Source: Streptomyces abyssalis
GTDB lineage: Bacteria; Actinomycetota; Actinomycetes; Streptomycetales; Streptomycetaceae
DNA length: 64,000 bases
Reading direction: 5' to 3'
Assembly (NCBI RefSeq): GCF_001751365.1
Contig: NZ_LJGT01000040.1
Coordinates: 725,696 to 789,695, forward strand
This document shows, piece by piece, positions 15,695 to 24,841 of this stretch. The notes beneath the pieces are model-generated. The model saw only the letters and a program-made list of their open reading frames with translations. It was not told where the DNA came from and did not search any database. Each line of letters starts with the position of its first letter. Position 1 is the first letter of the stretch. A program made the position numbers and the translations under genes.

Positions 15695-16690
15695 TCAGGG
15701 CTTCTTCGCGAGGAATCCCGCGATGCCCTCCACCACTCCGCGTGCGGCGCGGTCACGCCATTTCCGGTCGGTCAGGTCGGCGGCGTCCTGCGGGTCGCGC
15801 ATGTTGCCGCACTCCAGGAAGACCTTGGGTACGCGGGTGAGGTTGAGCCCGCCCAAGTCGCCGCGGGTGTCGGTTCCTTCGCCGTCGCCGGCGTAGGCGG
15901 CGGGTTTCGATCCCGTGAACTCGCGGAAGGCGTCGGCCAGTTCACGGCCCAGGTTGCGCGAAGGGCCGGCGATGGCCCTGGTGTCCGCCTTCCCCTCGTT
16001 CACCGACTCCGGGAGGATCACATGGAAGCCCCGTGCGCCGGACGGTGCCCCGTCGGCGTGCAGCGATACGGCCGCGTCGGCGTCCGCCCGGTTGCCCGCC
16101 TCGGCACGGGCGTTCACGCATGGCCCCCACGGCCTGCGCCCCTGGTGCGTCAGCTCCACCGTCGCGCCGCGCTCGCGCAGACCTGCCCGTACGCGGCGGG
16201 CCAGATCGAGCGTGAAGTCCGCCTCGGAGTAGCCGGAGGCGGTGGCCGTACCGGTGGTGTCGCACGCCTTGCGGCCCGTGCCGATGTTCACGCTGCGGCT
16301 GATCTCGGCGGCGTGGCGGCGGTTGTTGGGATTGTGACCCGGATCGATCACGACCGTCATGCCGGCCAGGGGCTTCCCGCCGTTTCCGTCCTGCGGGCCG
16401 CCGCCACCGTCCGTATCGCCCCCGGACGCCCCGGAACCGGAGTTCTCCCGCGAGTCGTCCGGCAGCGGCATCAGCGTCGGCCCGGTCTTCCCCGCCCCCG
16501 ACGACTGGTCGGCGGACTGCCACACCAGCCAGCCCGCGAACGACGTCGGTATCAGCACCCCCAGCGTGATCAGCAGGCGCATGCCCAGCCGGCGGGACCG
16601 CCGCGGCTCCGGGGACCACCGGGTGCCGGGGCCGGGGCCGCCGCTCCCCGGGAGGGACGGATCGGGCGGGGTCGGGCTTCCGTTGGACAC
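15695..16690 (-). CDS. N-acetylmuramoyl-L-alanine amidase (Amidase_3), membrane anchored
   Basis: 331 aa. GTG 16690 is chosen because it opens directly on a Pro/Gly-rich cytosolic tail followed by one membrane segment (LLITLGVLIPTSFAGWLVW) and an extracytoplasmic catalytic domain. Zinc-ligand motifs of the family are visible: VIDPGHNPNN, a later AVSLHADG, and the catalytic Glu in VFLECGNM. It cleaves the amide between MurNAc and the peptide stem. The gene lies 10 bp behind a methyltransferase gene in the same direction; a functional link between them is not obvious. Confidence 0.88.
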   Translation of the reverse strand: MSNGSPTPPDPSLPGSGGPGPGTRWSPEPRRSRRLGMRLLITLGVLIPTSFAGWLVWQSADQSSGAGKTGPTLMPLPDDSRENSGSGASGGDTDGGGGPQDGNGGKPLAGMTVVIDPGHNPNNRRHAAEISRSVNIGTGRKACDTTGTATASGYSEADFTLDLARRVRAGLRERGATVELTHQGRRPWGPCVNARAEAGNRADADAAVSLHADGAPSGARGFHVILPESVNEGKADTRAIAGPSRNLGRELADAFREFTGSKPAAYAGDGEGTDTRGDLGGLNLTRVPKVFLECGNMRDPQDAADLTDRKWRDRAARGVVEGIAGFLAKKP

Positions 16691-16700
16691 GCCCAGGATG

Positions 16701-17414
16701 CTAGCGGCCCGACCGGACCGCTGCGTCCGTGCGTCGCAGAACCCGCAGCGACCTCGTCGCCGAAACCTCCCTGAACGCACCGTAATCGAGCGCCCGCCGG
16801 TATACGCGGTACGGCGCCTGGCCACCGTCGGCCGGGTCCGGGAAGACGTCGTGCACGACAAGCAGCCCGCCGCGCGTGAGATGCGGCACCCAGCCCTCGT
16901 AGTCGGCGCTGGCGTGCTCGTCCGTATGACCGCCGTCGATGAAGACGAGACCCAGCGGACGGCCCCACAGCGCGGCGGCCCGCGGCGAGCGGCCGACGAC
17001 GGCGACGACGTGATCCTCCAGGCCCGCCGCGTGCAGCGTGCGGCGGAACGCGGGCAGCGTGTCCATGAGGCCGGTGTGCGGATCGACCACGTCCGGGTCG
17101 TGGTACTCCCAGCCCGGCTGCTGCTCCTCGCTGCCGCGGTGGTGGTCGACGGTCACGGCGGTGACGCCCGCGGCGCGGGCGGCGTCGGCGAGGAGGAGGG
17201 TGGAGCGGCCGCAGTACGTGCCGACCTCCAGCAGCGGCAGCCCGAGCTGCGAGGCCTCGACGGCCGCCGCGTACAGGGCCAGGCCCTCGTCGGCGGGCAT
17301 GAAGCCCTTCGCCGCCTCGAACGCGGCGAACGTCTCCGGGGCGGGGGCCGGGGCCGGGCCCTGGGCAGCGTCCTGGGCCCGGCCGGGCCGCGGCTCCGCG
17401 GGGGTCTGGTTCAT
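16701..17414 (-). CDS. Class I SAM-dependent methyltransferase (Methyltransf_24-like)
   Basis: 237 aa. After an Ala/Pro-rich N-terminus the fold begins with GLPLLEVGTYCGRSTLLLADAA, a motif I variant seen in CmcI/Methyltransf_24 proteins, then TVDHHRGSEEQQPGWEYHDP and VFIDGGHTDEHASADYEGW, and the strand GGLLVVHDVFPDP. These Asp/His residues match the metal-dependent subgroup. Substrate unknown. First gene of a two-gene unit with the amidase. Confidence 0.82.
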   Translation of the reverse strand: MNQTPAEPRPGRAQDAAQGPAPAPAPETFAAFEAAKGFMPADEGLALYAAAVEASQLGLPLLEVGTYCGRSTLLLADAARAAGVTAVTVDHHRGSEEQQPGWEYHDPDVVDPHTGLMDTLPAFRRTLHAAGLEDHVVAVVGRSPRAAALWGRPLGLVFIDGGHTDEHASADYEGWVPHLTRGGLLVVHDVFPDPADGGQAPYRVYRRALDYGAFREVSATRSLRVLRRTDAAVRSGR

Positions 17415-17613
17415 GCGGTTCGGGCTCCTTCGGGGGCGCGTGACGTGGCCGCGTGACGTGGCAGTTCATGCTGCCTCACGGCTGCCGGGCGCCCTTGCGC
17501 GGGCCCGGAGCGCGGCGCGCGGGGCGGTTCCGGGCGCGGGCGGCAGATGACGGAAGTCTGACGGTCCTGCGGGGGCACTGGCGCGGCACGGCGCGTGGTG
17601 CTCGAATCGTCCC

Positions 17614-18420
17614 GTGGAGACAGCCGATTCAGCCCACACCGGCGACGACACCCGCTCTGCCGGAAGCCCCGGCACCGCCGACACCCCGGCCCCGCCCGGC
17701 ACTTCCGCCGACGGCGAGGGCTCCCCGGTCGGCCGGCGCCTGGTGCTCGGCATGCTCGGTCTGGGCGCGGCGGGGCTGGTCACCGCGCCGTACGTGCAAC
17801 GCGGCACGGAGAGCGTCCTGAGCGCCGTGTCCGGCAAGGACCCGACCGGCGTCACGGGCCTGCTGCCCAACGGAGGCGGATTCCGCTACTACTCGGTGGC
17901 CAGTTCCGTTCCGCGCCGCGGGCCCCGCGATTACGAACTCACCGTCGGCGGCCTCGTCGAGCGTCCCGCCCGCCACGGCCTCGGGGAGCTGCGCGGGATG
18001 CCGCAGCACCGCATCGTGCGCGACGTGCAGTGCGTGACGGGCTGGCGCGTGCCGAGCACGCCCTTCGAGGGGGTACGCCTCTCCCACGTCCTCGATCTGG
18101 CCGGTGTGCGTCCGGAGGCGACCGCCGTCCGCTTCACGTGTTTCGACGGCGTCTACAGCGAGAGCCTGACGCTGAAGCAGGCCATGCGTGACGACGTACT
18201 GATCGCACTGGGCATGCAGGACAAGCCCGTGAGCCACCAGCACGGCGGCCCCGTACGGCTGTACGTCGCGCCGATGTACTTCTACAAGTCGGCGAAATGG
18301 CTCTCCGGCATCGAACTCACCCGCGAAGTGGAGCCCGGCTACTGGGAGAAGCGGGGTTACGCCGTCGACGGCTGGGTCGGCAGGTCGAACGGACGGGACG
18401 ATGCTCCGACAGCCGCCTGA
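17614..18420 (+). CDS. Molybdopterin-dependent oxidoreductase (sulfite-oxidase/MsrP-like fold)
   Basis: 268 aa, GTG start. A twin-arginine-type segment GRRLVLGMLGLGAAG near residue 40 suggests Tat export or membrane anchoring. The Moco-binding Cys is in VQCVTGW (Cys140), preceded by YELTVGGLVERP, and followed by FDGVYSESLTLKQAM and HGGPVRLYVAPMYFYKSAKWL, all matching the oxidoreductase_molyb domain. It overlaps by 20 bp a cytochrome b-type membrane protein, a plausible electron partner. Physiological substrate could be methionine sulfoxide in secreted proteins or another S/N-oxide; not determined by sequence. Confidence 0.88.
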   Translation: METADSAHTGDDTRSAGSPGTADTPAPPGTSADGEGSPVGRRLVLGMLGLGAAGLVTAPYVQRGTESVLSAVSGKDPTGVTGLLPNGGGFRYYSVASSVPRRGPRDYELTVGGLVERPARHGLGELRGMPQHRIVRDVQCVTGWRVPSTPFEGVRLSHVLDLAGVRPEATAVRFTCFDGVYSESLTLKQAMRDDVLIALGMQDKPVSHQHGGPVRLYVAPMYFYKSAKWLSGIELTREVEPGYWEKRGYAVDGWVGRSNGRDDAPTAA

Positions 18421-19117
18421 CCGGCAGGTCCCCGCGGCCTCGTCCGGGGCGGGCGCCCAGTACCCGGACGTTCTGCGCTTCACGCGGGCCGTGCGCTGGT
18501 GCCACCGCACCACCAGCCTCCTCATGGCCGTGTGCGTCGGCACCGCCCTCTGCCTCTACGTACCGGGACTCGCCCAACTGGCAGGACGCCGCGCCCTCAT
18601 GGTGACCCTGCACCAATGGTCCGGTCTGCTGCTGCCCGCGCCGGTGCTGGCAGGTCTGGCCTCGCGGGCGCTGCGCGCCGATCTGGGCCGCCTCAACCGG
18701 TTCGGACCGCACGACCGGCGCTGGCTGCGGCGGGCCAGGCGCGCCCGCCGCCCGTACCCGCCGCCGGGCGAGGACTGGGGCCGGGACGCGGGCAAGTTCA
18801 ACGCCGGGCAGAAGGTGTTCGCCGCGTGGATCGCGGGCGCCGTACTGGTGATGACGGGGACCGGGCTGCTCATGTGGTTCACCGGGCTCGCGCCGCTGCA
18901 GTGGCGTACGAGCGCGACGTTCGTGCACGACTGGCTCGCTCTGGCCATCGGCGTCGTACTCGCCGCGCACGTGGCGATGGCGGCGGCACACCCCGAGGCC
19001 CGCCGGGCAATGCGCACCGGCAGGGCCGACCGCGCGTGGGCGCGCCGCGAACACGCCCTCTGGCAGCCGCCGGACGGGAGCGAGACCGAGACCGCGGGCA
19101 GGACCGAGAGCAAGTAG
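18401..19117 (+). CDS. Cytochrome b/b6-type membrane protein, electron partner of the Moco enzyme
   Basis: 238 aa. Four membrane segments with histidines in helix positions expected for two b-hemes: RWCHR (His35), LHQWSG (His71), VHDW (His176) and LAAHV (His190). The arrangement resembles the gamma subunit of formate dehydrogenase and the b561-like fold. The ATG lies inside the end of the upstream Moco gene (20-bp overlap), so the proteins are made in stoichiometry. It probably passes quinol electrons to the exported oxidoreductase. A long basic cytosolic loop separates helices two and three. Confidence 0.8.
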   Translation: MLRQPPDRQVPAASSGAGAQYPDVLRFTRAVRWCHRTTSLLMAVCVGTALCLYVPGLAQLAGRRALMVTLHQWSGLLLPAPVLAGLASRALRADLGRLNRFGPHDRRWLRRARRARRPYPPPGEDWGRDAGKFNAGQKVFAAWIAGAVLVMTGTGLLMWFTGLAPLQWRTSATFVHDWLALAIGVVLAAHVAMAAAHPEARRAMRTGRADRAWARREHALWQPPDGSETETAGRTESK

Positions 19118-19186
19118 CCCTCGTGGCCGACGGCTTGGCGCCGGTCGCGCTGCCTGGTCGCGGACCGCGGCCGGCTCGGGCGGGTG

Positions 19187-19936
19187 TCACCTTCGTACGG
19201 CGTGGAGATACCAGACGGGCAGCAGGATGCGCCCCTGCTCGTCGGTGTCGGCACTGTCCGGGTCGAACGGCATCGCCGTGTCCTGGAAGGCGGGCTGACT
19301 GAACATGCGGCCGGCGATCTCACGGGTGAAGGAACTGGTGTAGTTCGTGGGCGTGATGCTCCCGATGTCCCAGTGCGCCCCCAGGTTGGTGCGCAAGTCG
19401 TCCTGGCTGACGGGGAACAGCGACTTCTCGGGTTCGGCGTCGGAGAAGCAGAACAGGTGCAGGTGCGCGCCCGGATTGGCGACGCGATGCAGGGCCGCGC
19501 TGTACTCACGTCGCTGCCCGTCGCCGAGGCAGTGGTACAGCGCACTGTCCAGGATCGTGTCGAACCGCTGCTCGAAGCCCTCCAGCCGAGTCGCGTCCGC
19601 CTCCACGAAATCGGGGTCCAGTCCGCGGTCCTGTGCACGTCGCCGCGCCAGCTCGAGCGCGGTCGGTGCGCCGTCGAACCCGGTCACCGGGTAACCGCGC
19701 TCGGTGAGGAACAGAGTGTTGTCACCCGTGCCGCATCCGGCGTCGAGCACCTCGCCGCGGATCAGTCCGTTGCGTTCCAGTTCGACCAGCGCCGGTTGCG
19801 GCTCTCCGATGTCCCACGGGACGCAGCCCCCGAAGTCCACCGACGGGCCTGCGAGCGGCCGTTCGCCCCGGTAGAACGCCTCGAAGTCGGCGTCTTCGAC
19901 AGAGACGGTCTGACCCTCTCGTCGCTCCTGAGTCAC
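19187..19936 (-). CDS. Class I SAM-dependent methyltransferase
   Basis: 249 aa. GTG 19936 has GGGGG about eight nt upstream and is preferred to the longer frame. Motif I is EVLDAGCGTGDNTLFLTERG, motif II VTGFDGAPTALELARRRA, and FDTILDSALYHCLGDGQRR marks motif IV. The family resembles thiopurine/UbiE-like small-molecule methyltransferases. It is divergent from a TetR regulator, so its expression probably responds to the regulator's ligand; a detoxifying methylation is a reasonable guess. Confidence 0.8.
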   Translation of the reverse strand: MTQERREGQTVSVEDADFEAFYRGERPLAGPSVDFGGCVPWDIGEPQPALVELERNGLIRGEVLDAGCGTGDNTLFLTERGYPVTGFDGAPTALELARRRAQDRGLDPDFVEADATRLEGFEQRFDTILDSALYHCLGDGQRREYSAALHRVANPGAHLHLFCFSDAEPEKSLFPVSQDDLRTNLGAHWDIGSITPTNYTSSFTREIAGRMFSQPAFQDTAMPFDPDSADTDEQGRILLPVWYLHAVRR

Positions 19937-20046
19937 GTGAACCCCCTTCTTCTCGGGACGGCTGCCGAAGCCCACGGCTGCCCGTGGCGTCGCGCTCGGG
20001 ACACCCTGGTGTGCGGGTGAGTGATCTGCCTCTCAGAGGGAAACGC

Positions 20047-20064
20047 CACTGAGTGCCATTTGTC
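20047..20064. promoter_or_regulatory. Possible TetR operator/promoter between methyltransferase and tetR
   Basis: CACT-G-AGTG (20047-20055) is a perfect 4+1+4 palindrome adjacent to TTGACA on the minus strand (20064-20059), a consensus -35 for the methyltransferase gene; no good -10 is seen. Position fits autoregulation by the divergent TetR. Confidence 0.3.
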
Positions 20065-20119
20065 AATGCGGAGGCTAGCCTGTTGGTTTGCGACGCGGTC
20101 CCGGCCAGAGGGGGTGTTC

Positions 20120-20701
20120 ATGAGCCTGCGGGAACGGAAGAAGGCGCTGACACGGGCGTCCATCGAGGACACCGGTCTGCGGTTGTTCGTCGACCGCGGA
20201 TACGAGGCCACCACGATCGACGACATCTGCGGTGCCGTCCTCATCTCGCGCCGGACGTTCTTCCGCTATTTCTCCTCCAAGGAAGACGTCGTGCTCGCCG
20301 GTTCCCGGGAAGGGCTCGGCCGCGCCGCCGAGCAGCTGCGCCTGCGGCCACCGGGCGAGTCCCTCCACGACTCGCTGTACGCGCCCCTCAGCGAAGCCGC
20401 GGCGTTCTTCGAGAGCGACCGCGACACGCAGCTCATCAGGACCCGGCTGCTCGCTCGCACACCCGCCCTGGCGGGCAGCTACCTCAGGGTCCTGACCGAC
20501 TTCGAGCACCTGCTCCGCGGCTTCCTCGCGGAACGCTGCGAAGACCACCCCGACGCTCCCCGCGTGCGGCTCGTCGCCGCCGCGACCGTGACCGCGTTCA
20601 GAGTCGCGATCGAAAGCTGGACCGAGAGCAGCGGAACCATCGCCCTGGAACCACTCGCCCGCCGCAACCTCGGCCAACTCCTCACCGGCTGCCGGCTCTA
20701 G
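20120..20701 (+). CDS. TetR-family transcriptional regulator
   Basis: 193 aa. N-terminal helix-turn-helix: ALTRASIEDTGLRLFVDRGYEATTIDDI followed by ISRRTFFRYFSSKEDVV, the classic TetR recognition helix region. The C-terminal ligand domain is divergent. ATG 20120 follows AGAGGGGG. The gene is divergent from a methyltransferase and upstream of a DHA2 exporter (150 bp gap), so both are candidate targets. Confidence 0.88.
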   Translation: MSLRERKKALTRASIEDTGLRLFVDRGYEATTIDDICGAVLISRRTFFRYFSSKEDVVLAGSREGLGRAAEQLRLRPPGESLHDSLYAPLSEAAAFFESDRDTQLIRTRLLARTPALAGSYLRVLTDFEHLLRGFLAERCEDHPDAPRVRLVAAATVTAFRVAIESWTESSGTIALEPLARRNLGQLLTGCRL

Positions 20702-20851
20702 GGCGTCTCCGCGAAGTCCCTCCCGGTCCGAAGGTGCAGGGGGAGGACGACGCTGCTACGGGACCGGGCCGGTGCCCAGCGGTCCGTCACCGTCCTCTAC
20801 AGCGCGATATCGGGTGGGCGTCCGTGCGCGCGGGTGCGAGCATGACCGGCG

Positions 20852-22432
20852 ATGACAGACAACGTCCCCGCCGTCCCCGACGACGCCCCGGCAGCTGAGG
20901 CCGCCCCGCCCGCGACCTCCGGCCCGCCCGCGCGTCTGTGGGGAGTGGTGCTCGCCGCCTGCGCCGGGCAGTTCCTCGTGGTGCTCGACGTCTCGGTGGT
21001 CAACGTCGCGCTGCCGTCCATGCGGACCGACCTGGGGATGGACGCCGCCGGACTGCAGTGGGTCCTCAACGGCTACACGCTGGCCTTCGCGGGACTGATG
21101 CTGCTCGGCGGGCGGGCGGCGGACATCTTCGGCCGGAAGCGGACGTTCCTGCTCGGGCTCGCGCTGTTCACCGCGGCCAGTCTCCTCGGCGGTCTGGCGC
21201 AGCAGCCGTGGCAACTGCTGGCGGCCCGTGCGCTGCAGGGCACAGGAGCCGCCGTGCTCGCTCCGGCGACGCTGACGATCCTCACCACGGCCTTTCCGCC
21301 CGGCCGCGCCCGTACCCGCGCGATCGCCACGTGGAGCGCCGTCGGCGCGGGCGGGGGAGCCGCCGGCGGTCTCGTCGGCGGCGTGCTGACCGATGTGCTG
21401 TCGTGGCGCTGGGTGCTGCTGATCAACGTCCCCGTGGGCGCCGTCGTGCTGCTGGCCGCCGCCGTGTGGGTCTCGGAGGGCCGGGACGGGCGGGCTGGGC
21501 GGCGCCTCGACCTCCCTGGAGCGCTGCTCGTCACCCTGGGGCTGGGGACGCTGGCCTGGGGGATCGTCCGTACGGAGGCAGTGGGCTGGACGGCGCCGTC
21601 CGTGCTGTGGCCGCTGGCGGCGGGCCTGGCTCTGCTGGCGGTGTTCGTCGCGGTCGAGGCACGTACGAAGGCACCGCTCGTGCCGCTGCGGCTGTTCCGG
21701 AGCAGAGCCGTCTCGGCGGCCAACGCGGCGATGTTCGTGTGCGGCGGTGCCCTGTTCTGCATGTGGTATTTCATGTCGCTCTACATGCAGAACGTGCTGC
21801 ACTACACGCCGCTGGAGGCGGGGCTCGGGTTCATTCCGCAGTCGCTGAGCATCGTGCTCGGATCGAAGGCCGCGCCGCGGTTGATGGTCTGGTTCGGGGC
21901 GCGCAACGTTGCGCTCGCGGGGGTGGTGCTGGCAGGCGCCGGCTGCCTGTGGCAGAGCGGGATGCATGCGGGCGGCGGTTTCCTGGCGACCGTCACGGGT
22001 CCGGGTGTGCTGATGGCGCTGGGCGGTGGCATCGCGGGCACGCCGCTGGCATCGGTGGCCATGTCGGGAGTGGCGCACGGAGATGCGGGGCTGGTCTCCG
22101 GGCTGTTCAACACGGCCCGGACGATGGGTGGTTCACTCGGCCTCGCCGTCTTCTCCACCATCGCCGCGGCCCGCATCGGGGATGCGACCGACCCCCGGAC
22201 GCTGGCATCCGGATACGGGCTGGCCTTCCTCAGCGCCGCCGCCGTCCTCGCGCTGTGCGCGGCGCTCGTGCTGTTCGTCCTCCCGCGCTCCGGCCGTGAG
22301 GGCACGGCGGAGGAAGAGGCGGCGGGCGAAGGAACGGCGGGCGAAGGGGAAGGGGACGGGGGCGGTGGTGCGGACGGCAGTGCGGCCGCCGGTGCCGGGA
22401 GTGCCCGGCCGATGGTCCGCGGCGAGAGCTGA
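20852..22432 (+). CDS. MFS multidrug exporter, DHA2 (EmrB/QacA) family
   Basis: 526 aa, about 14 membrane segments. Motif C-like and DHA2 signatures are visible: VVLDVSVVNVALPSM in helix 1, GGRAADIFGRKRTF (motif A loop), ARALQGTGAAVLAPATL, and LSWRWVLLINVPVGA. The C-terminus is a Gly/Glu-rich tail. It likely exports cationic or amphipathic compounds with proton antiport. The upstream TetR gene on the same strand is the probable regulator. Confidence 0.88.
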   Translation: MTDNVPAVPDDAPAAEAAPPATSGPPARLWGVVLAACAGQFLVVLDVSVVNVALPSMRTDLGMDAAGLQWVLNGYTLAFAGLMLLGGRAADIFGRKRTFLLGLALFTAASLLGGLAQQPWQLLAARALQGTGAAVLAPATLTILTTAFPPGRARTRAIATWSAVGAGGGAAGGLVGGVLTDVLSWRWVLLINVPVGAVVLLAAAVWVSEGRDGRAGRRLDLPGALLVTLGLGTLAWGIVRTEAVGWTAPSVLWPLAAGLALLAVFVAVEARTKAPLVPLRLFRSRAVSAANAAMFVCGGALFCMWYFMSLYMQNVLHYTPLEAGLGFIPQSLSIVLGSKAAPRLMVWFGARNVALAGVVLAGAGCLWQSGMHAGGGFLATVTGPGVLMALGGGIAGTPLASVAMSGVAHGDAGLVSGLFNTARTMGGSLGLAVFSTIAAARIGDATDPRTLASGYGLAFLSAAAVLALCAALVLFVLPRSGREGTAEEEAAGEGTAGEGEGDGGGGADGSAAAGAGSARPMVRGES

Positions 22433-22521
22433 CGCGCACCGTCAACCCGTCAACGGCCGTACGAGGGGCGAATGTTGCCCCTCCCCTTCCTCTGCTTCTT
22501 CCTCTGCTTCCCCTGCTTGCC

Positions 22522-23331
22522 TCAGGGCTTGCGGCCGACGCCCCCGTACGCCGCCGCTTCGGGCGCTTCGGCCTCGCCGACGTCGGGACGCCACCGGTTG
22601 ATGCGGACCACGCCCGGCGGCACGAGCTCCAGCCCGTCGTAGTAGGCGCGGATCTGCTCCGGCGACCGCAGCACGTAGGGCACGGCACCGGAGTCGTTGT
22701 AGTCGTCCTGCGCGGCGTTGGTGTCCGGGTTCTCGTCGATGCCGTCGTTATGGGAGAGGTAACTCCCGGACGGCAGCTCCGACATGAGGCCGCGGACGAT
22801 CGCGCATGCCTCCGCGTGGTTCCCGATGTGGCCGAGGACTCCGCTGAGGATGAGCGCGACCGGCCTGGACAGGTCGAGGGTCTCCCGCGCACCCGCGATC
22901 ACCGTCGCGGGATCACGCAGATCGGCCTCGATGTACGACGTCCTGCCCTCGGGTGAGCTGGTGAGCAGCGCGTTCGCGTGTACGAGGACGAGCGGGTCGT
23001 TGTCGACGTAGACGACGCGGGCCTCCGGGGCCTCCCGCTGTGCGACCTCGTGCGTGTTGTCGACGGTGGGCAGGCCCGTACCGACGTCGAGGAACTGCCG
23101 CACACCGGCCTCGGCGGCCAGGAAGCGGATGGTGCGGACGAGGAAGTAGCGGGAGGCGCGGGCGAGTTCGTCGATGCCGGGGAACGCCTGCCGGTACTGC
23201 TCACCCGCCTCGCGGTCGGCCGCGTAGTTGTCCTTTCCGCCGAGCCAGTAGTTCCAGATGCGCGCCGAGTGCGGAACGCTCGTGTCGATCTCACCGCCGG
23301 CTTGCTGGACGGCTCTTCCGTTCTGGTCCAT
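22522..23331 (-). CDS. SAM-dependent methyltransferase, DUF574 (Methyltransf_19) family
   Basis: 269 aa, full length for this actinobacterial family. The N-terminal signature HSARIWNYWLGGKDNYAADR is unmistakable, followed by FLVRTIRFLAAEAGVRQFLD, VGTGLPT (motif I), VVYVDNDPLVLVHA and GVLGHIGN. Streptomyces genomes carry many copies, often near regulatory or secondary-metabolic loci; the substrate is unknown. Monocistronic; about 270 bp of non-coding DNA separate it from the divergent MaoC gene. Confidence 0.88.
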   Translation of the reverse strand: MDQNGRAVQQAGGEIDTSVPHSARIWNYWLGGKDNYAADREAGEQYRQAFPGIDELARASRYFLVRTIRFLAAEAGVRQFLDVGTGLPTVDNTHEVAQREAPEARVVYVDNDPLVLVHANALLTSSPEGRTSYIEADLRDPATVIAGARETLDLSRPVALILSGVLGHIGNHAEACAIVRGLMSELPSGSYLSHNDGIDENPDTNAAQDDYNDSGAVPYVLRSPEQIRAYYDGLELVPPGVVRINRWRPDVGEAEAPEAAAYGGVGRKP

Positions 23332-23601
23332 GACTTCCCCCTGACTGCGGGCCGGTCCGCCGGCGCCTCAGGGTGCCCTACGGCGCCTGACGGCGGCTGC
23401 GAACGCCTGCCGGCTTCCTCGGTGTCCCCGGGTTGCCCCGACGTGTCCGATTCCCTGCGGACACCTTCCCTCCGGACACCGCAGTCTTCACCCTGCGGCG
23501 GCGGTTGTGTAGATGCCGTGCCCGCCGGTGCGTGTCCCGTGCGCGGCCGGGCAGCCGGGGCCCGTGGCTATCCTCCGCAGGTGGGAAGGAGCTGAGGAGC
23601 G

Positions 23602-24507
23602 ATGCCGATCGACGTGGAGCGGGCGCTGTCCGCCGGGCCCAGCAGCACCCGGATCAGCTGGGGACACAAGGACGTTCAGCTGTACCACCTCGGGCTCGGG
23701 GCGGGCGTTCCCGCGACGGACCCGCTGGAGCTGCGCTACACGCTGGAGAGCCGGCTGCACGTGCTGCCGAGTTTCGCCACCGTGGCCGGCGGTGGGACGG
23801 GCGTGGTCGGCGGGCTGGCGGCGCCCGGTGTCGACGTGGATCTGACCGCCGTGCTGCACGGCGGTCAGAGCGTGGAGACGCACAGGCCCGTTCCGGCCGC
23901 GGGAAGCGCGACGCAGACCTCCTCCGTCGCCGCCGTGTACGACAAGGGCACGGCCGCCGTCATCGTGCTGCGTTCCGAAGCGGCTGACGACGACGGCCCG
24001 TTGTGGACTTCGCAGGCGGAGATGTTCGTGAAGGGCGAGGGCGGCTTCGGTGGCGAAAGGGGGCCGTCGTCCAGGTCCGGGCCGCCCGCGCGGACCGCCG
24101 ACCACGAGGTCCGCCGTGGCATCCGGGAGGACCAGGCACTGCTCTACCGTCTGTCCGGCGACTGGAATCCGCTGCACGCCGACCCGGAGTTCGCGGCCCT
24201 CGCGGGCTTCGACAGGCCGATCCTGCACGGCCTTTGCTCGTACGGGATGGTGCTCAAGGCCGTGGTCGACACCGTGCTCGGCGGGGACGTGACTCGGGTG
24301 GTGAGCTTCCGCACCCGCTTCGCCGGGGTCGTCTTCCCGGGGGAGACGCTGCGCGTACGGATGTGGACCGGGCCCGAAGGCGAACAGGGCGACCGGAACG
24401 GGCCGGAGGGCGTGACGGGAGGGCCGGGGCGCGTGGTGCTGTCCGCCACCGCGGTCGAGCGGGAGGACGCCCCGGTGCTGACCGGCGCCGTCGTCACACA
24501 CCCCTGA
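23602..24507 (+). CDS. MaoC-family 2-enoyl-CoA hydratase (double hotdog)
   Basis: 301 aa. An N-terminal degenerate hotdog (about residues 1-140) is followed by an active C-terminal hotdog with the hydratase-2 motif SGDWNPLHADPEFAALAGFD and PILHGLCSYGMVLKAV. The Asp and His of that motif catalyse syn-hydration of trans-2-enoyl-CoA to (R)-3-hydroxyacyl-CoA. The protein is the length of fused MaoC-like hydratases involved in fatty-acid degradation or polyketide starter supply. Start ATG 23602 follows GGAGC. A strong palindrome just downstream likely ends the transcript. Confidence 0.85.
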   Translation: MPIDVERALSAGPSSTRISWGHKDVQLYHLGLGAGVPATDPLELRYTLESRLHVLPSFATVAGGGTGVVGGLAAPGVDVDLTAVLHGGQSVETHRPVPAAGSATQTSSVAAVYDKGTAAVIVLRSEAADDDGPLWTSQAEMFVKGEGGFGGERGPSSRSGPPARTADHEVRRGIREDQALLYRLSGDWNPLHADPEFAALAGFDRPILHGLCSYGMVLKAVVDTVLGGDVTRVVSFRTRFAGVVFPGETLRVRMWTGPEGEQGDRNGPEGVTGGPGRVVLSATAVEREDAPVLTGAVVTHP

Positions 24508-24542
24508 CGCCTCCCGTCCGCCCTCGCCCCGCGTGCGCGGTT

Positions 24543-24572
24543 GCGAACTCCCCTGCGCGCAGGGGAGTTCGC
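24543..24572. terminator. Perfect 30-bp inverted repeat between convergent genes
   Basis: GCGAACTCCCCTGCG (24543-24557) is followed immediately by its exact reverse complement (24558-24572). It lies between the convergent MaoC gene and the small minus-strand gene, so it is best read as a bidirectional terminator. Confidence 0.75.
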
Positions 24573-24617
24573 CGTACCTACGTGTCCGTAAAGGGCGGAG
24601 GCGTACGGGGCCCGCGG

Positions 24618-24770
24618 CTACTCGGCCTCGCTCTGCTGCGGCGGGCGCCGGTGACGCCCCTGCGAGTGCTGCCCGGGCTCCTCCCCGCCGGCGGCCTGCC
24701 CTCTGTGCCTGCCTGAGCCGTTCGATGCCTGACTGCTGCGCGTTTCGGTCCCGGTCTGGGTCTCGGACAT
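24618..24770 (-). CDS. Small hydrophilic protein (50 aa), function unknown
   Basis: Predicted 50 aa from ATG 24770 with GGAG eight nt upstream. Composition is Gln/Gly/Ser/His-rich with acidic start (MSETQTGTETRSSQASNG) and no hydrophobic segment, so it is cytosolic or disordered. The inverted repeat at 24543-24572 lies downstream as a terminator. It lies 70 bp behind the large propeller-like gene in the same direction. I do not recognise a family. Confidence 0.4.
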   Translation of the reverse strand: MSETQTGTETRSSQASNGSGRHRGQAAGGEEPGQHSQGRHRRPPQQSEAE

Positions 24771-24841
24771 CGCGGGTAACTCCGTGGATCACATTGCTGC
24801 TTGGTACCCGGTCAGAGTCTCACGAAGGGTACTTGGCCTGC

